Assembly (NCBI GenBank): GCA_019634635.1
Contig: JAHCBB010000002.1
Location: forward strand, 1 to 64,000
DNA: 64,000 nucleotides
Source: Verrucomicrobiia bacterium
GTDB taxonomy: Bacteria; Verrucomicrobiota; Verrucomicrobiia; Limisphaerales; UBA9464
Direction: 5' to 3'
Shown here: piece after piece, positions 44,126 to 53,055 of the stretch
Numbering within the stretch: the first letter of the stretch is position 1
How the letters are laid out: every line of letters starts with the position of its first letter
The notes under the pieces: model-generated
The model's input: the letters and a program-made list of their open reading frames with translations, nothing else
Database searches by the model: none
What the model was told of the DNA's origin: nothing
Translations under genes and position numbers: made by a program

Positions 44126-45058
44126 ATGCAGCACCTGCTGATCACCGGCGGCGCCGGATTCATCGGCAGCCATCTGGCATCCGCAGCCTGCCACGCCGGC
44201 TGCAGGGTGCGGGTCCTGGATGACCTGTCCTCCGGCCGCGCCGCCAACCTGTCGGGCCTCCCTGTGGAGGTGTGCGAGGGCAGTGTTCTCAATCCCGAAC
44301 GGGTCCGCCGCGCGATGGACGGCGTGACCGTCGTGGTTCACCTCGCCGCTTTCGTCAGTGTCGCCGCCTCGATGGAATCTCCGGAGGCCTGCGTCGGCAC
44401 CAACGTGCTGGGCACCCTCCACGTGCTCCACGCAGCGGCATCGGCCGGTGTGGGGCGCCTCGTCTTTGCCAGTTCGGCCGCGGTGTATGGGGACCACCCG
44501 GCGCCGCGGAAGCAGGAAAGCCTGCCCCCGGACCCGAGGAGTCCGTACGCCCTGACCAAGCTCGATGGCGAATTCTACTGCGGTCTGTATCACGGACGGA
44601 ACGGGCTCCGTACGGTGGTGGCGCGATTCTTCAACGTGTATGGACCAAGACAGGATCCGGCGAGTCCGTACGCCGCGGCGGTGCCCACCTTCATCAACCG
44701 GGCACTGGCGGGTGAGGATCTGGTCATATACGGGGACGGCGCGCAAACCCGCGACCTGATCGCCGCACCCGACATTGCGGCGGGCCTGAGGCACCTGGTG
44801 GACCATCCCGGCCTGGAGGGTGTGTACAACCTCGGGCATGGACGCGGCATCTCCATCATGGAACTGGCGGAGACCATCGTCCGCAAGACCGGCAGCCGTT
44901 CACGAATCCGTCATGAGGCGGCGCGTCCCGGGGAGGTGCGCCACTCGATCGCCGACGTGGACCGCATCCGGGCCACGGGTTGGTCCCCGGAGGTGGAACT
45001 CCATGAGGGTCTGGAATCCACGATTGGCTGGCTTCGCTCGGAACGCCGTGGGGTCTGA
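44126..45058 (+). CDS. NAD-dependent nucleotide-sugar epimerase/dehydratase
   Basis: A 310-residue extended SDR of the UDP-glucose 4-epimerase type. Cofactor motif LLITGGAGFIGSHLA, the catalytic region FASSAAVYGDHPAP and SPYALTKLDGEFY (Tyr-x-x-x-Lys), then RFFNVYGPRQDPASPYAAAV, TRDLIAAPDIAAG and NLGHGRGISIMELAETI. It most likely interconverts a UDP-hexose or UDP-hexosamine for surface polysaccharide. The ATG at 44126 yields a proper N-terminus; upstream residues are non-conserved. It converges on the glycosyltransferase gene 31 bases away. Confidence 0.9.
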   Translation: MQHLLITGGAGFIGSHLASAACHAGCRVRVLDDLSSGRAANLSGLPVEVCEGSVLNPERVRRAMDGVTVVVHLAAFVSVAASMESPEACVGTNVLGTLHVLHAAASAGVGRLVFASSAAVYGDHPAPRKQESLPPDPRSPYALTKLDGEFYCGLYHGRNGLRTVVARFFNVYGPRQDPASPYAAAVPTFINRALAGEDLVIYGDGAQTRDLIAAPDIAAGLRHLVDHPGLEGVYNLGHGRGISIMELAETIVRKTGSRSRIRHEAARPGEVRHSIADVDRIRATGWSPEVELHEGLESTIGWLRSERRGV

Positions 45059-45089
45059 ATTCCGCGGGCCACCGGCGCCCCGCGATGGA

Positions 45090-45836
45090 CTAACGGGCAG
45101 TGTCCGGGACCGGGTGTCGCCGCAGTCCGTGTTCCAGCCAGAGTGTCCAGACCCTCCAGAGGGCCTCCCAGACAATCTCCCGCGAGATCTTCGAGGTCCC
45201 TTGGAACCGGTCGGTGAAAACGATGGGCACCTCGGCGATCCGCATCCCGCGGCGCCAGACGCGGTGGGTCAGTTCAATCTGAAAACTGTAGCCGTTGGAA
45301 CGGACCGTTTCCGGCGCGATCACTTCCAGCGTGCGACGTCGGAAACACTTGAAGCCACCCGTCGGGTCGGTGACCTGCATGCCGGTGATGACCCGGACGT
45401 ACTGCGCCGCCAGCAGGCTCAGGAGGAGCCGGTTCAGCGGCCAGTTGATCACGCGGATGCCGTCGCGATATCGCGAGCCCAGAACGAGGTCCGCATGCTC
45501 CCGGACGGCCGCATCGAGAAATCGGGGGACATCCGCGGGGTCATGGGAGCAGTCGGCGTCCATCTCGAAGACGAACTCGTACCCCCGGGCCAGTGCCCAC
45601 GCGAAGCCGGCAAGATAGGCTCGTCCGAGGCCGTCCTTTTCGCCCCGGTGCAGCACGTGTACCTGGGGGTGATCTGCCGCAAGTTTGTCAGCGACCGACC
45701 CGGTGCCGTCGGGGGAGTTGTCGTCCACCACGAGAAGGTCCAGGGGCACGGGTTGCGCGAGGAGCCGGCGGACGAGTTGGGGCAAATTCTCCCGTTCGTT
45801 GTACGTGGGGACGACGATGAGGGTGTCTGCCGCCAT
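45090..45836 (-). CDS. Polyprenol-phosphate mannosyltransferase (DPM1-like GT2)
   Basis: A 248-residue GT2 glycosyltransferase of the dolichol/polyprenol-phosphate mannose synthase type. Motifs: TLIVVPTYNERENLPQLV, LLVVDDNSPDGTG (first Asp pair), FEMDADCSHDPADVPRFLDA (DxD), GSRYRDG, TGMQVTDPTGGFKCFRR, and the C-terminal EVPIVFTDRFQGTSKIS. No C-terminal membrane domain, as in the DPM1/short form. It transfers a hexose from a nucleotide sugar to polyprenyl phosphate. ATG at 45836 chosen since the longer frame adds a non-conserved N-terminus. Confidence 0.9.
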   Translation of the reverse strand: MAADTLIVVPTYNERENLPQLVRRLLAQPVPLDLLVVDDNSPDGTGSVADKLAADHPQVHVLHRGEKDGLGRAYLAGFAWALARGYEFVFEMDADCSHDPADVPRFLDAAVREHADLVLGSRYRDGIRVINWPLNRLLLSLLAAQYVRVITGMQVTDPTGGFKCFRRRTLEVIAPETVRSNGYSFQIELTHRVWRRGMRIAEVPIVFTDRFQGTSKISREIVWEALWRVWTLWLEHGLRRHPVPDTAR

Positions 45837-46081
45837 GCCTCGGGAAACCGTGGCGGGGCGCCCGGCCGGGAACAAGGGCTTTCGGAAGGGGCGCTGCGGG
45901 CCTTTTGAGGCGGACCAGGCCCAAAACAATGTCCCGAATGCCGGCACCTGAATTCTGGTTTTCGGCCCCGCTCAATCGGCCCCGAAATGGGTCAGACCTC
46001 TCGCAGGCCCGGGAGGGTCAACCGTGCGGATGGCGGCCCAATTCCGTTCTCGGGCGACCCGTTCAACGGCGGGTGTCCGAT

Positions 46082-47233
46082 TCAGGCATTCGGCCGGAAC
46101 CGCTCGGCGTTCCGCGCACGGCTGACGGCGGTGTCGTAGCTGATGAGGCAGCGCGTGTAGAGGTCGTGGAGGCAGTTGTCCATGAGCACCATGCCCTCCC
46201 GTGCGCTGGTCTGCATGATGTTCTGAAGCTGGTGCAGCTGGTTCTCGCGGACGATGGTCCGGATGGCGTTGTTGGCCAGGAGCAGTTCGTAGGCGAGGAT
46301 GCGGCGGGTGCGGTCCATGCCGGGCAGCAGTTCCTGCGCGATGATGCCCTGCAGCGAGCTGGAAAGCTGAAGAATGACCTGCTGCTGCATGTTTCCCTCG
46401 AAGGCGCCGACAATGCGCTCAAGCGCGTGACCTGCGCTTGGAGCGTGCAGCGTGCCGATCACGAGATGGCCGGTTTCCGCCGCGGTGAGTGCCGTGGCGA
46501 TGGACTCGTGGTCCCGCATCTCACCGACGCAGATGACGTCAGGATCCTGCCGCAGGGCGTGGATCAGCGCGCGGTTGAACGAACGCACGTCGGTGAGTAC
46601 TTCCTGTTGCACCACGATCGCCCGGTTGCTGCTGTGCACGAATTCGATGGGATCCTCGATGGTGAGGATCTTGCACCGCCGCTCGCGGTTGATCAGGTCA
46701 ATGATGTAGTTGAGCGTGGTGGTCTTTCCGGCGCCGGTCGGACCGGTGACCAGGATCAGGCCGTTCGGCTTGCGGGCCAGTTCGTCAATGCGGGCTGGCA
46801 ACATCAGTTCCTCGCGCGTTGGGATGCGTTCGCCGCAAAACCGGCAGCTCAGTTCGGTGGCGCCGTTGCGCTGGTAGAAGCTGACGCGGATCCGGCCCGC
46901 CACCGGATGCCGCACGGAGATGCACAGCTCCCAATCCCGTTCCTGCCTGCGCCGCTGCAGCTCGTTCATCATTGAGAACGCCATCGCGGTGCACTCCTCG
47001 CCCGTGAGGGCGTCGGCGTTGGCGAGGATGATCTCGCCGTTGACCCGAAAGGCCGGAGGCACATCCCCGATCACGTGAAGGTCCGATGCCCCCGACTCGT
47101 GTGCCTCGATCAGCAACCGGTCGAGATACGGGTGCATCGCGGCGCGGCCCGAGTCCGGCAGCACCCCCGGAGCAAGAGCGTTCACCACCAGGCCGTAACG
47201 ATCGGCGGGCGGCAGCGAATCATCGGAAGACAT
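46082..47233 (-). CDS. PilT-like twitching/secretion ATPase
   Basis: A 383-residue PilT/GspE-type ATPase. The N-terminal part has HPYLDRLLIEAHESGASDLH, the PilT start. Walker A GPTGAGKTTTLN lies near residue 164, the Asp box TIEDPIEF near 190, and Walker B VGEMRDHESI near 236, with HLVIGTLHAPSAGHALERIV after. PilT retracts type IV pili. Cysteines (CRFC) in the mid-section are unusual for PilT. The gene is the last of the long minus-strand run and lies 17 bases after the TPR gene. Start: ATG at 47233, although 47275 is possible. Confidence 0.9.
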   Translation of the reverse strand: MSSDDSLPPADRYGLVVNALAPGVLPDSGRAAMHPYLDRLLIEAHESGASDLHVIGDVPPAFRVNGEIILANADALTGEECTAMAFSMMNELQRRRQERDWELCISVRHPVAGRIRVSFYQRNGATELSCRFCGERIPTREELMLPARIDELARKPNGLILVTGPTGAGKTTTLNYIIDLINRERRCKILTIEDPIEFVHSSNRAIVVQQEVLTDVRSFNRALIHALRQDPDVICVGEMRDHESIATALTAAETGHLVIGTLHAPSAGHALERIVGAFEGNMQQQVILQLSSSLQGIIAQELLPGMDRTRRILAYELLLANNAIRTIVRENQLHQLQNIMQTSAREGMVLMDNCLHDLYTRCLISYDTAVSRARNAERFRPNA

Positions 47234-47250
47234 GGAGGAAACCGTTGGAA

Positions 47251-48024
47251 TCAGCCCCGGAACAATTCCCGCCACCGGCCGGCGAGCCTGCTGAAGGCGC
47301 CGCGGTTCTGCAGGGCCGCCAACTGGCTGCTGGCGGTACGGCAGTTCGGATCCAGATCGAGCGCCTGCCGGAAGGACCGTTGCGCGCTGCCGGTCAAGCC
47401 CAGGGCGATCTGGCAGTCACCGCAGAGCAGCCACACAACGACGTTGCCGGGTTCCAGGGCCACCGCCTGCAGCGCGAGCTTCAACGCTGCCGCAAACTGG
47501 CGGTAGTACCGGCGGATGCGGGCCGCAAGCCACGCAATCAACCACTGGCCGCCAGCCAGCGAAATCGCCCGCTCGAAACAGTAGTCTGCGCGCTTTTCGC
47601 GCCGGGCCAGGAGCACGTCGCCGCGCGCCAGCCACACGTACGGCGTGTCGCCTTGTTCCTCAAGGCTGGCGTCGGAGAAGGCGATCGCCGTGTCGAGGTC
47701 GCCCAGTCGGCCGAGCGCGACGCCCTTCGCCGCGAGCAGTTCGGGCGCGGTGGGAAAGCGCTCCAGGGCCTTGTCGGCCCAGAGCTTTGCCTCCCGGAAT
47801 TCGCCCAGCTCGATCAGGGCCCGCACCTGGCCGGTCCAGGCGGAGACGTTGTCGGGATTGTGCTCGAGCACCCGGGCATACAGCCGGAGTGCGGTATCAA
47901 ACTCCGCTGTGGCGAAGGCGGCGTCCGCCGCCTCGAACCAGTGGGCTTCGCCGCGCCCGACCTGCAGCTCGGACCGGCCGGACTCCTCGTGGGCATCGAA
48001 CTCGAGATTGCCAAAACGGCTCAT
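47251..48024 (-). CDS. TPR-repeat protein
   Basis: A 257-residue protein with helical tetratricopeptide repeats: TALRLYARVLEHNPDNVSAW, EAKLWADKALERFPTAPELL and AQRSFRQALDLDPNCRTASS are typical A/B helix patterns. No signal peptide or catalytic motif. It likely scaffolds partners. Its ATG overlaps the stop of the membrane protein gene by 4 bases (ATGA), so it is translated with it; PilT follows 17 bases later. Confidence 0.82.
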   Translation of the reverse strand: MSRFGNLEFDAHEESGRSELQVGRGEAHWFEAADAAFATAEFDTALRLYARVLEHNPDNVSAWTGQVRALIELGEFREAKLWADKALERFPTAPELLAAKGVALGRLGDLDTAIAFSDASLEEQGDTPYVWLARGDVLLARREKRADYCFERAISLAGGQWLIAWLAARIRRYYRQFAAALKLALQAVALEPGNVVVWLLCGDCQIALGLTGSAQRSFRQALDLDPNCRTASSQLAALQNRGAFSRLAGRWRELFRG

Positions 48025-48929
48025 GGTTGGACCTGCCGGTGAAAGAACCAGCGTTGGTACGGCCGGCCAATGAAATTTGCCCGCGTGACCTTCGCCGAAT
48101 CGAGGTAGATCTGTTCCGCGATTCCGGACTGGCCGATGGCGCGCACGTCGAACTGCGGCCAGACGAACACCGCGTCGGCCCAAACTGTGAGCGCGGCACC
48201 CACGGGCATCCACGGTTGCAGGGGACCCCGCCGCAGTCCGACCCGCACCCCATCGGGGAGGAATTCGACGCGTTCCCCGGCCAGGGCAATCACCGGCCCG
48301 AGTCCGAGGCCGTCGCGAAACACGAACTCGCCGGAGCGCCAACCCGTCAGGCGATAGGCGATGACCGAGCCGGGCTTCAACAAATCCCAGCCGGCACGCG
48401 GCTTCACGATCACCAGCCGGCCCTGCACCCACAGCGGGCGGGCAAACTGATTCTGAAACGCTGTGAGCCCTGGCAGGTACACAATCCACAACGCCAGGAA
48501 CCACAGCGCCAGCGGCAGGCCGATCCGCCACGTCAGCGTCAGCGCCGGCACGTCGGGATTGCCTGCGCGCTCCCGCAGCATCACGTAGCCCAGGCCGCTG
48601 GTGTGCGCCGAGGCCATCGCACCCAGTGCGAATCCGGTCATCCACGCGCGCCCGAGGAAGATCAGCACCACCAGCGCGGACGCCAGCCAGACGCCGAAGT
48701 GGATGCCGGCCAGGCGCCGGCGCCCCAGCGCGGCGTAGCCGTAGCCCGGCAGCAGCACGGCGAGCAGGAACTGCAATACCGTAAGTCCCCCCGCATTTGT
48801 TGCGAGCGGCAGCCGATCATAAAGCCGGCACAATTGAATGCCCGCCCAACCCAGTGGACCGGCGAACCCCTGCGGAAGCCAACGGTCCCGGGCGCGCGGT
48901 GGATAGTAGCTGGAGGGGTCGAGGCCCAT
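48021..48929 (-). CDS. Membrane protein with degenerate signal peptidase I-like domain
   Basis: A 302-residue protein. The first half has several membrane helices (LTVLQFLLAVLLPGYGYAAL, FGVWLASALVVLIFLGRAWM). The second half, from LKPGSVIAYRLTGWRSGEFV through GLGPVIALAGERVEFL, reads like the C-terminal beta-fold of signal peptidase I. The catalytic Ser/Lys pattern of that enzyme was not found, so proteolytic activity is doubtful. It follows the DUF2997 gene by 10 bases and overlaps the TPR gene (ATGA). No established family; the fold assignment is tentative. Confidence 0.6.
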   Translation of the reverse strand: MGLDPSSYYPPRARDRWLPQGFAGPLGWAGIQLCRLYDRLPLATNAGGLTVLQFLLAVLLPGYGYAALGRRRLAGIHFGVWLASALVVLIFLGRAWMTGFALGAMASAHTSGLGYVMLRERAGNPDVPALTLTWRIGLPLALWFLALWIVYLPGLTAFQNQFARPLWVQGRLVIVKPRAGWDLLKPGSVIAYRLTGWRSGEFVFRDGLGLGPVIALAGERVEFLPDGVRVGLRRGPLQPWMPVGAALTVWADAVFVWPQFDVRAIGQSGIAEQIYLDSAKVTRANFIGRPYQRWFFHRQVQP

Positions 48930-48939
48930 GTCCGGCAGC

Positions 48940-49140
48940 TTAATGGTGCTGCCCGGTGCGCAGCCGCACATCTTCGTCAGGCTCGAAATAGCTGTCGGTG
49001 GGCCGGATCGCGCCGACCTCCCCGATCAGCTGCTCAAAGAGCTTCACCGCGTCCAGGCAGCCCTTGCCCTTGAAGCCGCTGATGTGGACCTCAACTTCGC
49101 CCCCCGGGCGGATCGTGATTTCGTATTCGCGGATGTTCAT
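48940..49140 (-). CDS. DUF2997 small protein
   Basis: A 66-residue protein of the DUF2997 family: EITIRPGGEVEVHISGFKGK, GCLDAVKLFEQLIGEVG, and an acidic tail. In cyanobacteria and other bacteria DUF2997 is typically encoded beside a DUF1257 (Ycf35) gene, and here too. No biochemical role is known. The ATG at 49140 is the family start; an upstream in-frame ATG adds a non-conserved tail. Confidence 0.8.
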   Translation of the reverse strand: MNIREYEITIRPGGEVEVHISGFKGKGCLDAVKLFEQLIGEVGAIRPTDSYFEPDEDVRLRTGQHH

Positions 49141-49249
49141 GGGACCATTGGGTTCGTGGTTCTGTTTCTGGCGGCTGGAATCCAACGGGCGATGGCCACC
49201 ACGGGATCCACCCATCCCTGGCGGAGGGCATTTGATCGGAGGCGGCCTT

Positions 49250-49717
49250 TCAATTCTGCCAGTGCCGGACGGTCAACCGGACCGCATCCCCGGCTTCGAC
49301 GTTTTCATCTACGATGTTCATGCCGCGAAGGGCCAGCTCGTCGCGGAGTTTCTGCAGCACGAATTGCTGCACCATCCGGCCGCCCAACGCTTCGCCGATC
49401 GTGCGCAGTTCCTCGTCGGTGTGTCCCGGGCCGGCAACACAGATCGAGGCGCGCCCGCGGGCGTCGCGTCCAAACGTTGCGATCACCCCGTCGCGAATGA
49501 CGCGCAGACGCTGGTCGCGACCCAGCGAGCTGGTGATCACCTCGCTGCCGGGGACTTCGATCTCAACGCGGCCGGTGTCGGGGACCGCGTCCGGAATCGC
49601 GTGGCGGGCCTCGTCCATGAGCGTGAAACCCATGGAGGTTGCAGCGGCGAGCGCGGCGGCGCTGATGGCCGGCCAGGCGGCGATGACGATGGGGGTGAGG
49701 ATGACGGTGGCGCTCAT
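49250..49717 (-). CDS. DUF1257 (Ycf35-like) protein
   Basis: A 155-residue protein. The C-terminal half matches the DUF1257/Ycf35 family, with VQQFVLQKLRDELALRGMNI and ENVEAGDAVRLTVRHW as the signature end. The N-terminal half is hydrophobic and Ala-rich (VIAAWPAISAAALAAATSMG) and differs from classical Ycf35. The family occurs in plastids and cyanobacteria and has no known function. It is 109 bases upstream of DUF2997 and 284 bases downstream of the AAA gene; that gap holds no convincing gene and might contain a second promoter. Confidence 0.65.
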   Translation of the reverse strand: MSATVILTPIVIAAWPAISAAALAAATSMGFTLMDEARHAIPDAVPDTGRVEIEVPGSEVITSSLGRDQRLRVIRDGVIATFGRDARGRASICVAGPGHTDEELRTIGEALGGRMVQQFVLQKLRDELALRGMNIVDENVEAGDAVRLTVRHWQN

Positions 49718-50001
49718 TTGCGGCTGAGATGACGGGACTGGGGCTTTGACCGGTCTGCGGTCAATTCGTCACGGCTGAGCCTTGGCAGCCTGGGAATCCA
49801 CAGATCCCCGCAGGTTGAAGATTCCGCCGCGGACGGTGGCCGGTCTGGAACGACGCCGGTCCATGTTGCGGCAGGCAGAAGCCCATCCCGCCTGCCACGC
49901 CCACGACGGGGCGTGCCGCACGCGATCGCGCGGACCCGCGGTCAGGGACGCACTCGGCGCGACGTTGAGCGGTTGAGGTCAGCGGATTCCGCGGGTGCTG
50001 C

Positions 50002-51567
50002 CTACAGCTCGACCTTGCGGCGCGGTTCATCCTCCTGCGGCGCGCGGGGCACGCTGGCATTGCGGGCACGGCCCTCCGCCCAGATGCGCAAGCGGCTGAT
50101 CTGCTCGTCCATCGTGCGGGCCAGCGGCACCGTCTGCCGCAGCGCGGCCAGGACGTGGCGGGTGGCGAGTGGTTCCTTTTCGGAGAAGGCCTCGTAGAGC
50201 GCGCTGTTGATCGCTTCCTCAACCTCCGCACCGCTGAAGTCATGCGCCGCCGCGTTGAGCGCGGGCAGGTCAAAGTCGTCGGGGTTGCGTCCACGCTTGA
50301 CCAGATGCACGCGGAGGATTTCGGCGCGTTCGGGCCCGGCTGGCAGGTCCACGAAGAAGATTTCGTCGAGCCGGCCCTTGCGGAGCAATTCGGGTGGAAG
50401 GTGCGAAATGTCGTTGGCCGTCGCCACGACAAAGACGGGCGCTGTCTTCTCACTGAGCCACGTGAGGAACGTTCCGAAGACGCGCGCGGTCGTGCCACCG
50501 TCGGTGGAACCGCTGCCCGACGAGCCGGCGAACGCCTTGTCAATCTCGTCCACCCAGAGGATGGCCGGTGCGACCGACTCGGCGACCGCGATGGCGCGGC
50601 GGATGTTCTCCTCCGACGAACCGACAAGACTGCCGAACATCCGCCCCATGTCGAAGCGCAGCAGGGGCAGCTGCCACAGGCTCGCGACGGCCTTCGCGCA
50701 CAGGCTTTTGCCGCAGCCCTGCACGCCGAGCAGGAGCACGCCCCTGGGCGCAGGCAGGCCGAATTCGCGCGCTCCCGTGGTGAAGGCGGCAGACCGCTTG
50801 TCCAGCCAGTCCTTGAGGATTGCAAGCCCACCGACCTGGGCGAAGGTCTCCTGCGCCGGATAGTACTCGAGCAGGCCGCTCTTGCGGATGATCTGCTGCT
50901 TCTCCGCGAACACGGCGTTCACGTCCCCGCCGGTGAGCCGGCCGTCCTGCACGATGATCTTGGCGAAGACGTTCTCCGCCTCCGACAACGTGAGGCCGAG
51001 CGCGGCCTGGACCAACCGTTCACGGCCAACATCGTCGAGCGCGATCTCGACCTGCTTGAGCGCGCGCAGGTCGGCGATGATCTTGTCCAGCAGCGCGGAC
51101 AGGTCGTCCCTGGTGGGCAGCGGATAATCGAGGACGGTGATTTCCTTCTCGAGTTCGACGGGGATCTCAAGCGTCGGTGAGATGAGGATGATCGTCTTGA
51201 AGCTGTTCTTCAGGTGCAGCGCCACATCCCGCAGCTTGCGGATGGGCGCGGCGTTGGCGGACTTGTTGCACTTGGCGAGGAATGGATGGAAATCCTTGAA
51301 GATAAAGATCGCCGGCTCGACCTGCTCGATGACCTGGTCCAGGGCTGTGATCGGATCCTTGGTGGCGGCATTGCGGGATTTCTGGCTCTGCAGGCTGGTG
51401 CCTGCCGGTACGAGCCCGGTCGAGAACGACCATTCAAACGCCTTTTTGTTGCGGCGCGCGGCGATGCCCATGATCAGCGGTACAACGCGGCCTTCCTCGC
51501 TGGTATTGAGGTAGATGACCGGATAGCGGGCACGGATCAGGACCTCGAGGTTGGTGGCAAAGGACAT
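50002..51567 (-). CDS. Ycf46-like AAA ATPase
   Basis: A 521-residue AAA protein of the Ycf46 type. The N-terminal half (RARYPVIYLNTSEEGRVVPL, AIFIFKDFHPFL, IILISPTLEIPVELEKEITV) is the degenerate AAA-like domain without Walker A. The C-terminal AAA has LLLGVQGCGKSLCAKAVASL near residue 284, Walker B AILWVDEIDKAF near 341, and FVVATANDISHLPPELLRKG with the sensor and Arg finger region. Ycf46 is linked to CO2 acclimation in cyanobacteria. Here it sits in an operon-like run with a radical SAM enzyme, and with DUF1257 and DUF2997 proteins downstream. Its partner substrate is unknown. Confidence 0.88.
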   Translation of the reverse strand: MSFATNLEVLIRARYPVIYLNTSEEGRVVPLIMGIAARRNKKAFEWSFSTGLVPAGTSLQSQKSRNAATKDPITALDQVIEQVEPAIFIFKDFHPFLAKCNKSANAAPIRKLRDVALHLKNSFKTIILISPTLEIPVELEKEITVLDYPLPTRDDLSALLDKIIADLRALKQVEIALDDVGRERLVQAALGLTLSEAENVFAKIIVQDGRLTGGDVNAVFAEKQQIIRKSGLLEYYPAQETFAQVGGLAILKDWLDKRSAAFTTGAREFGLPAPRGVLLLGVQGCGKSLCAKAVASLWQLPLLRFDMGRMFGSLVGSSEENIRRAIAVAESVAPAILWVDEIDKAFAGSSGSGSTDGGTTARVFGTFLTWLSEKTAPVFVVATANDISHLPPELLRKGRLDEIFFVDLPAGPERAEILRVHLVKRGRNPDDFDLPALNAAAHDFSGAEVEEAINSALYEAFSEKEPLATRHVLAALRQTVPLARTMDEQISRLRIWAEGRARNASVPRAPQEDEPRRKVEL

Positions 51568-51586
51568 TCGGGAAGCATGGAAGGGT

Positions 51587-51784
51587 TCAGTGCCTGGTTT
51601 CCAGCGGGGTCATCGCGGCCGGGCCAGGGATTGGCGGGGGGGCGTGGAGTCCGGCCGCTGCGGCACGCGCGGCGAGCGGGGCATCCTGCGGGTTGAGCCC
51701 AGCCAGCACAGCGGCGAGCGCCGGCGTGAGGTTGTTCGCCAGCACGCGGCCATCGGGGAGGAGGAGGAATTCGGATTCCGTCAT
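51587..51784 (-). CDS. 65-residue protein between radical SAM and AAA genes
   Basis: A short protein starting MTESEFLLLPDGRVLANNLT, followed by an Ala-rich helix (PALAAVLAGLNPQDAPLAAR) and a Pro-rich tail. Its ATG overlaps the radical SAM stop by 4 bases and the AAA gene starts 19 bases after its stop, so it is firmly embedded. No family is recognised. It could be a small subunit or, given its position behind a radical SAM gene, a modified peptide precursor, but there is no Cys or recognisable core peptide to support that. Confidence 0.6.
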   Translation of the reverse strand: MTESEFLLLPDGRVLANNLTPALAAVLAGLNPQDAPLAARAAAAGLHAPPPIPGPAAMTPLETRH

Positions 51785-52761
51785 GGCACGAGGTTGAGAC
51801 GCATCGCCCGGGCCAGGTCAACGGCGCGCCGATGCTCGGCGACCGGAGGGGGGCGGCGCAGCTCCGGATGCCGTGCGGCAAACCAGGCCGGCCAGAAGCC
51901 GTCGCGCAGGCTCACCTTCACCCCGGGAAGTTCGGCGGCGAGCCATTCGGCCACGGGACGCCAGCAGCAGTCCACGTGCCCGGGCATGATCAGGTGGCGG
52001 ACGATGAGGTCGGCATGGAGGTGCGCCCAGCGGACATTCTCGCGAACCACGGCGGTGTAGTCGCGGACCCTCGCGAGTCGTTGGGCGCAGCGGTCACTGC
52101 CGAACTTGTAGTCGGCGACCCAGACGTCGAACACGCCATCGAGCAGAGCACGGGCCTCGGCGGTTGCGTGGGCATTGGTCTTCCACACGAGCGTGACGTC
52201 CTCGGGAAGCAGGGACACGAACTCCAGGGCCGTGGGCAGGTGAATCGTCGGTTCGCCCCCGAGCAGCATGACGCTGCGGGCACCGGCGGCGAGCGCCGCG
52301 CGGGCGAGGGCGGCGAGTTCCTCAAGGTGGGAACCGGCGTGCGGAATCTCATTCCCGGGTCCGGGGAAGCCCGCGGAAGCCTCCTCACGCCGTCGGCCAC
52401 CCACGGGAATCCCGGCGCGCGGATCCCAGCTCTGACGGCCGGAGATGCAGAAGTCGCAACGCAGGTCGCAGCCGCTGAACGTGACGGCGAAGACGGGGAT
52501 GAGCGCCAGTTCATCGGCCACCTCGGTCTGCGCGAGAAAGACGCGCGCCTCGTTGCCGGCGTGGCAGGGACCGGTCCCGCCGGCGAGCCGGTTTGCACCA
52601 CAACGGTGCGCGCAGAGGTGACAGTGCGCGAGGGCAGCATGGGCTTGTCGGGCGCGCTGGGCGGCCAGCGCCTGGCGCGAAATGACCGACGAACGGCGGC
52701 GCCCGGGGGAGGGCACGGCCGTTGGCGGGGATGGTGCAACGGACGCGGAAAACGCGATCAT
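51781..52761 (-). CDS. PflX-like radical SAM protein
   Basis: A 326-residue radical SAM protein resembling the PflX group of uncharacterised activases (COG1313). The N-terminal part has an additional Cys set, CHLCAHRCGANRLAGGTGPC, typical of this group. The radical SAM cluster motif is FSGCDLRCDFC, followed by SVMLLGGEPTIHLPTALEFV. The C-terminal part has LIVRHLIMPGHVDCCW. It would use SAM to make a 5'-deoxyadenosyl radical; its target is unknown. The gene overlaps the 65-residue gene by 4 bases and follows the 78-residue gene by 54. Confidence 0.85.
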   Translation of the reverse strand: MIAFSASVAPSPPTAVPSPGRRRSSVISRQALAAQRARQAHAALAHCHLCAHRCGANRLAGGTGPCHAGNEARVFLAQTEVADELALIPVFAVTFSGCDLRCDFCISGRQSWDPRAGIPVGGRRREEASAGFPGPGNEIPHAGSHLEELAALARAALAAGARSVMLLGGEPTIHLPTALEFVSLLPEDVTLVWKTNAHATAEARALLDGVFDVWVADYKFGSDRCAQRLARVRDYTAVVRENVRWAHLHADLIVRHLIMPGHVDCCWRPVAEWLAAELPGVKVSLRDGFWPAWFAARHPELRRPPPVAEHRRAVDLARAMRLNLVP

Positions 52762-52815
52762 GGGGAATGACGTCCTCCGACGGTTCCGGCTCCGTGCCGG
52801 GCATTTTTCATTCGT

Positions 52816-53052
52816 TCAGCGGCGTTTCAGAAGCCGCTTCCACCACGATGGTGCGGCGGGTGCGGGCCGGCCCGCCAGCGAGGCTTCGAGCCGGGTGGCG
52901 AGCGCGGCGGGCGGCGGCGTCTGTTGCCGGTCGTAGCGCAGCAGTTCTTCGGGCGCCTCGAAGGTGACGGTGAACTGCCGGTTTGCGGCGGACGCCTGCT
53001 GGGCGGCGAGTTCAGCCCCAGTTTCGTTGCGCAAGCGCGAGCTCGGGTTCAT
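52816..53052 (-). CDS. 78-residue protein following the ECF sigma gene
   Basis: A small soluble protein with RQFTVTFEAPEELLRYDRQQ and an Ala/Pro-rich C-terminal segment ending in WWKRLLKRR, which could touch the membrane. It begins 3 bases after the sigma stop. Anti-sigma factors are usually found in this place, but it has no zinc motif and no transmembrane helix. Its product is unknown; a regulatory role on the sigma factor is only positional inference. Confidence 0.55.
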   Translation of the reverse strand: MNPSSRLRNETGAELAAQQASAANRQFTVTFEAPEELLRYDRQQTPPPAALATRLEASLAGRPAPAAPSWWKRLLKRR

Positions 53053-53055
53053 GGA

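Noticed and set aside
49769..49864. 31-residue minus-strand frame in the gap between the AAA and DUF1257 genes
   Set aside because: Short, Arg-rich, no family resemblance and no start signal; may be chance.
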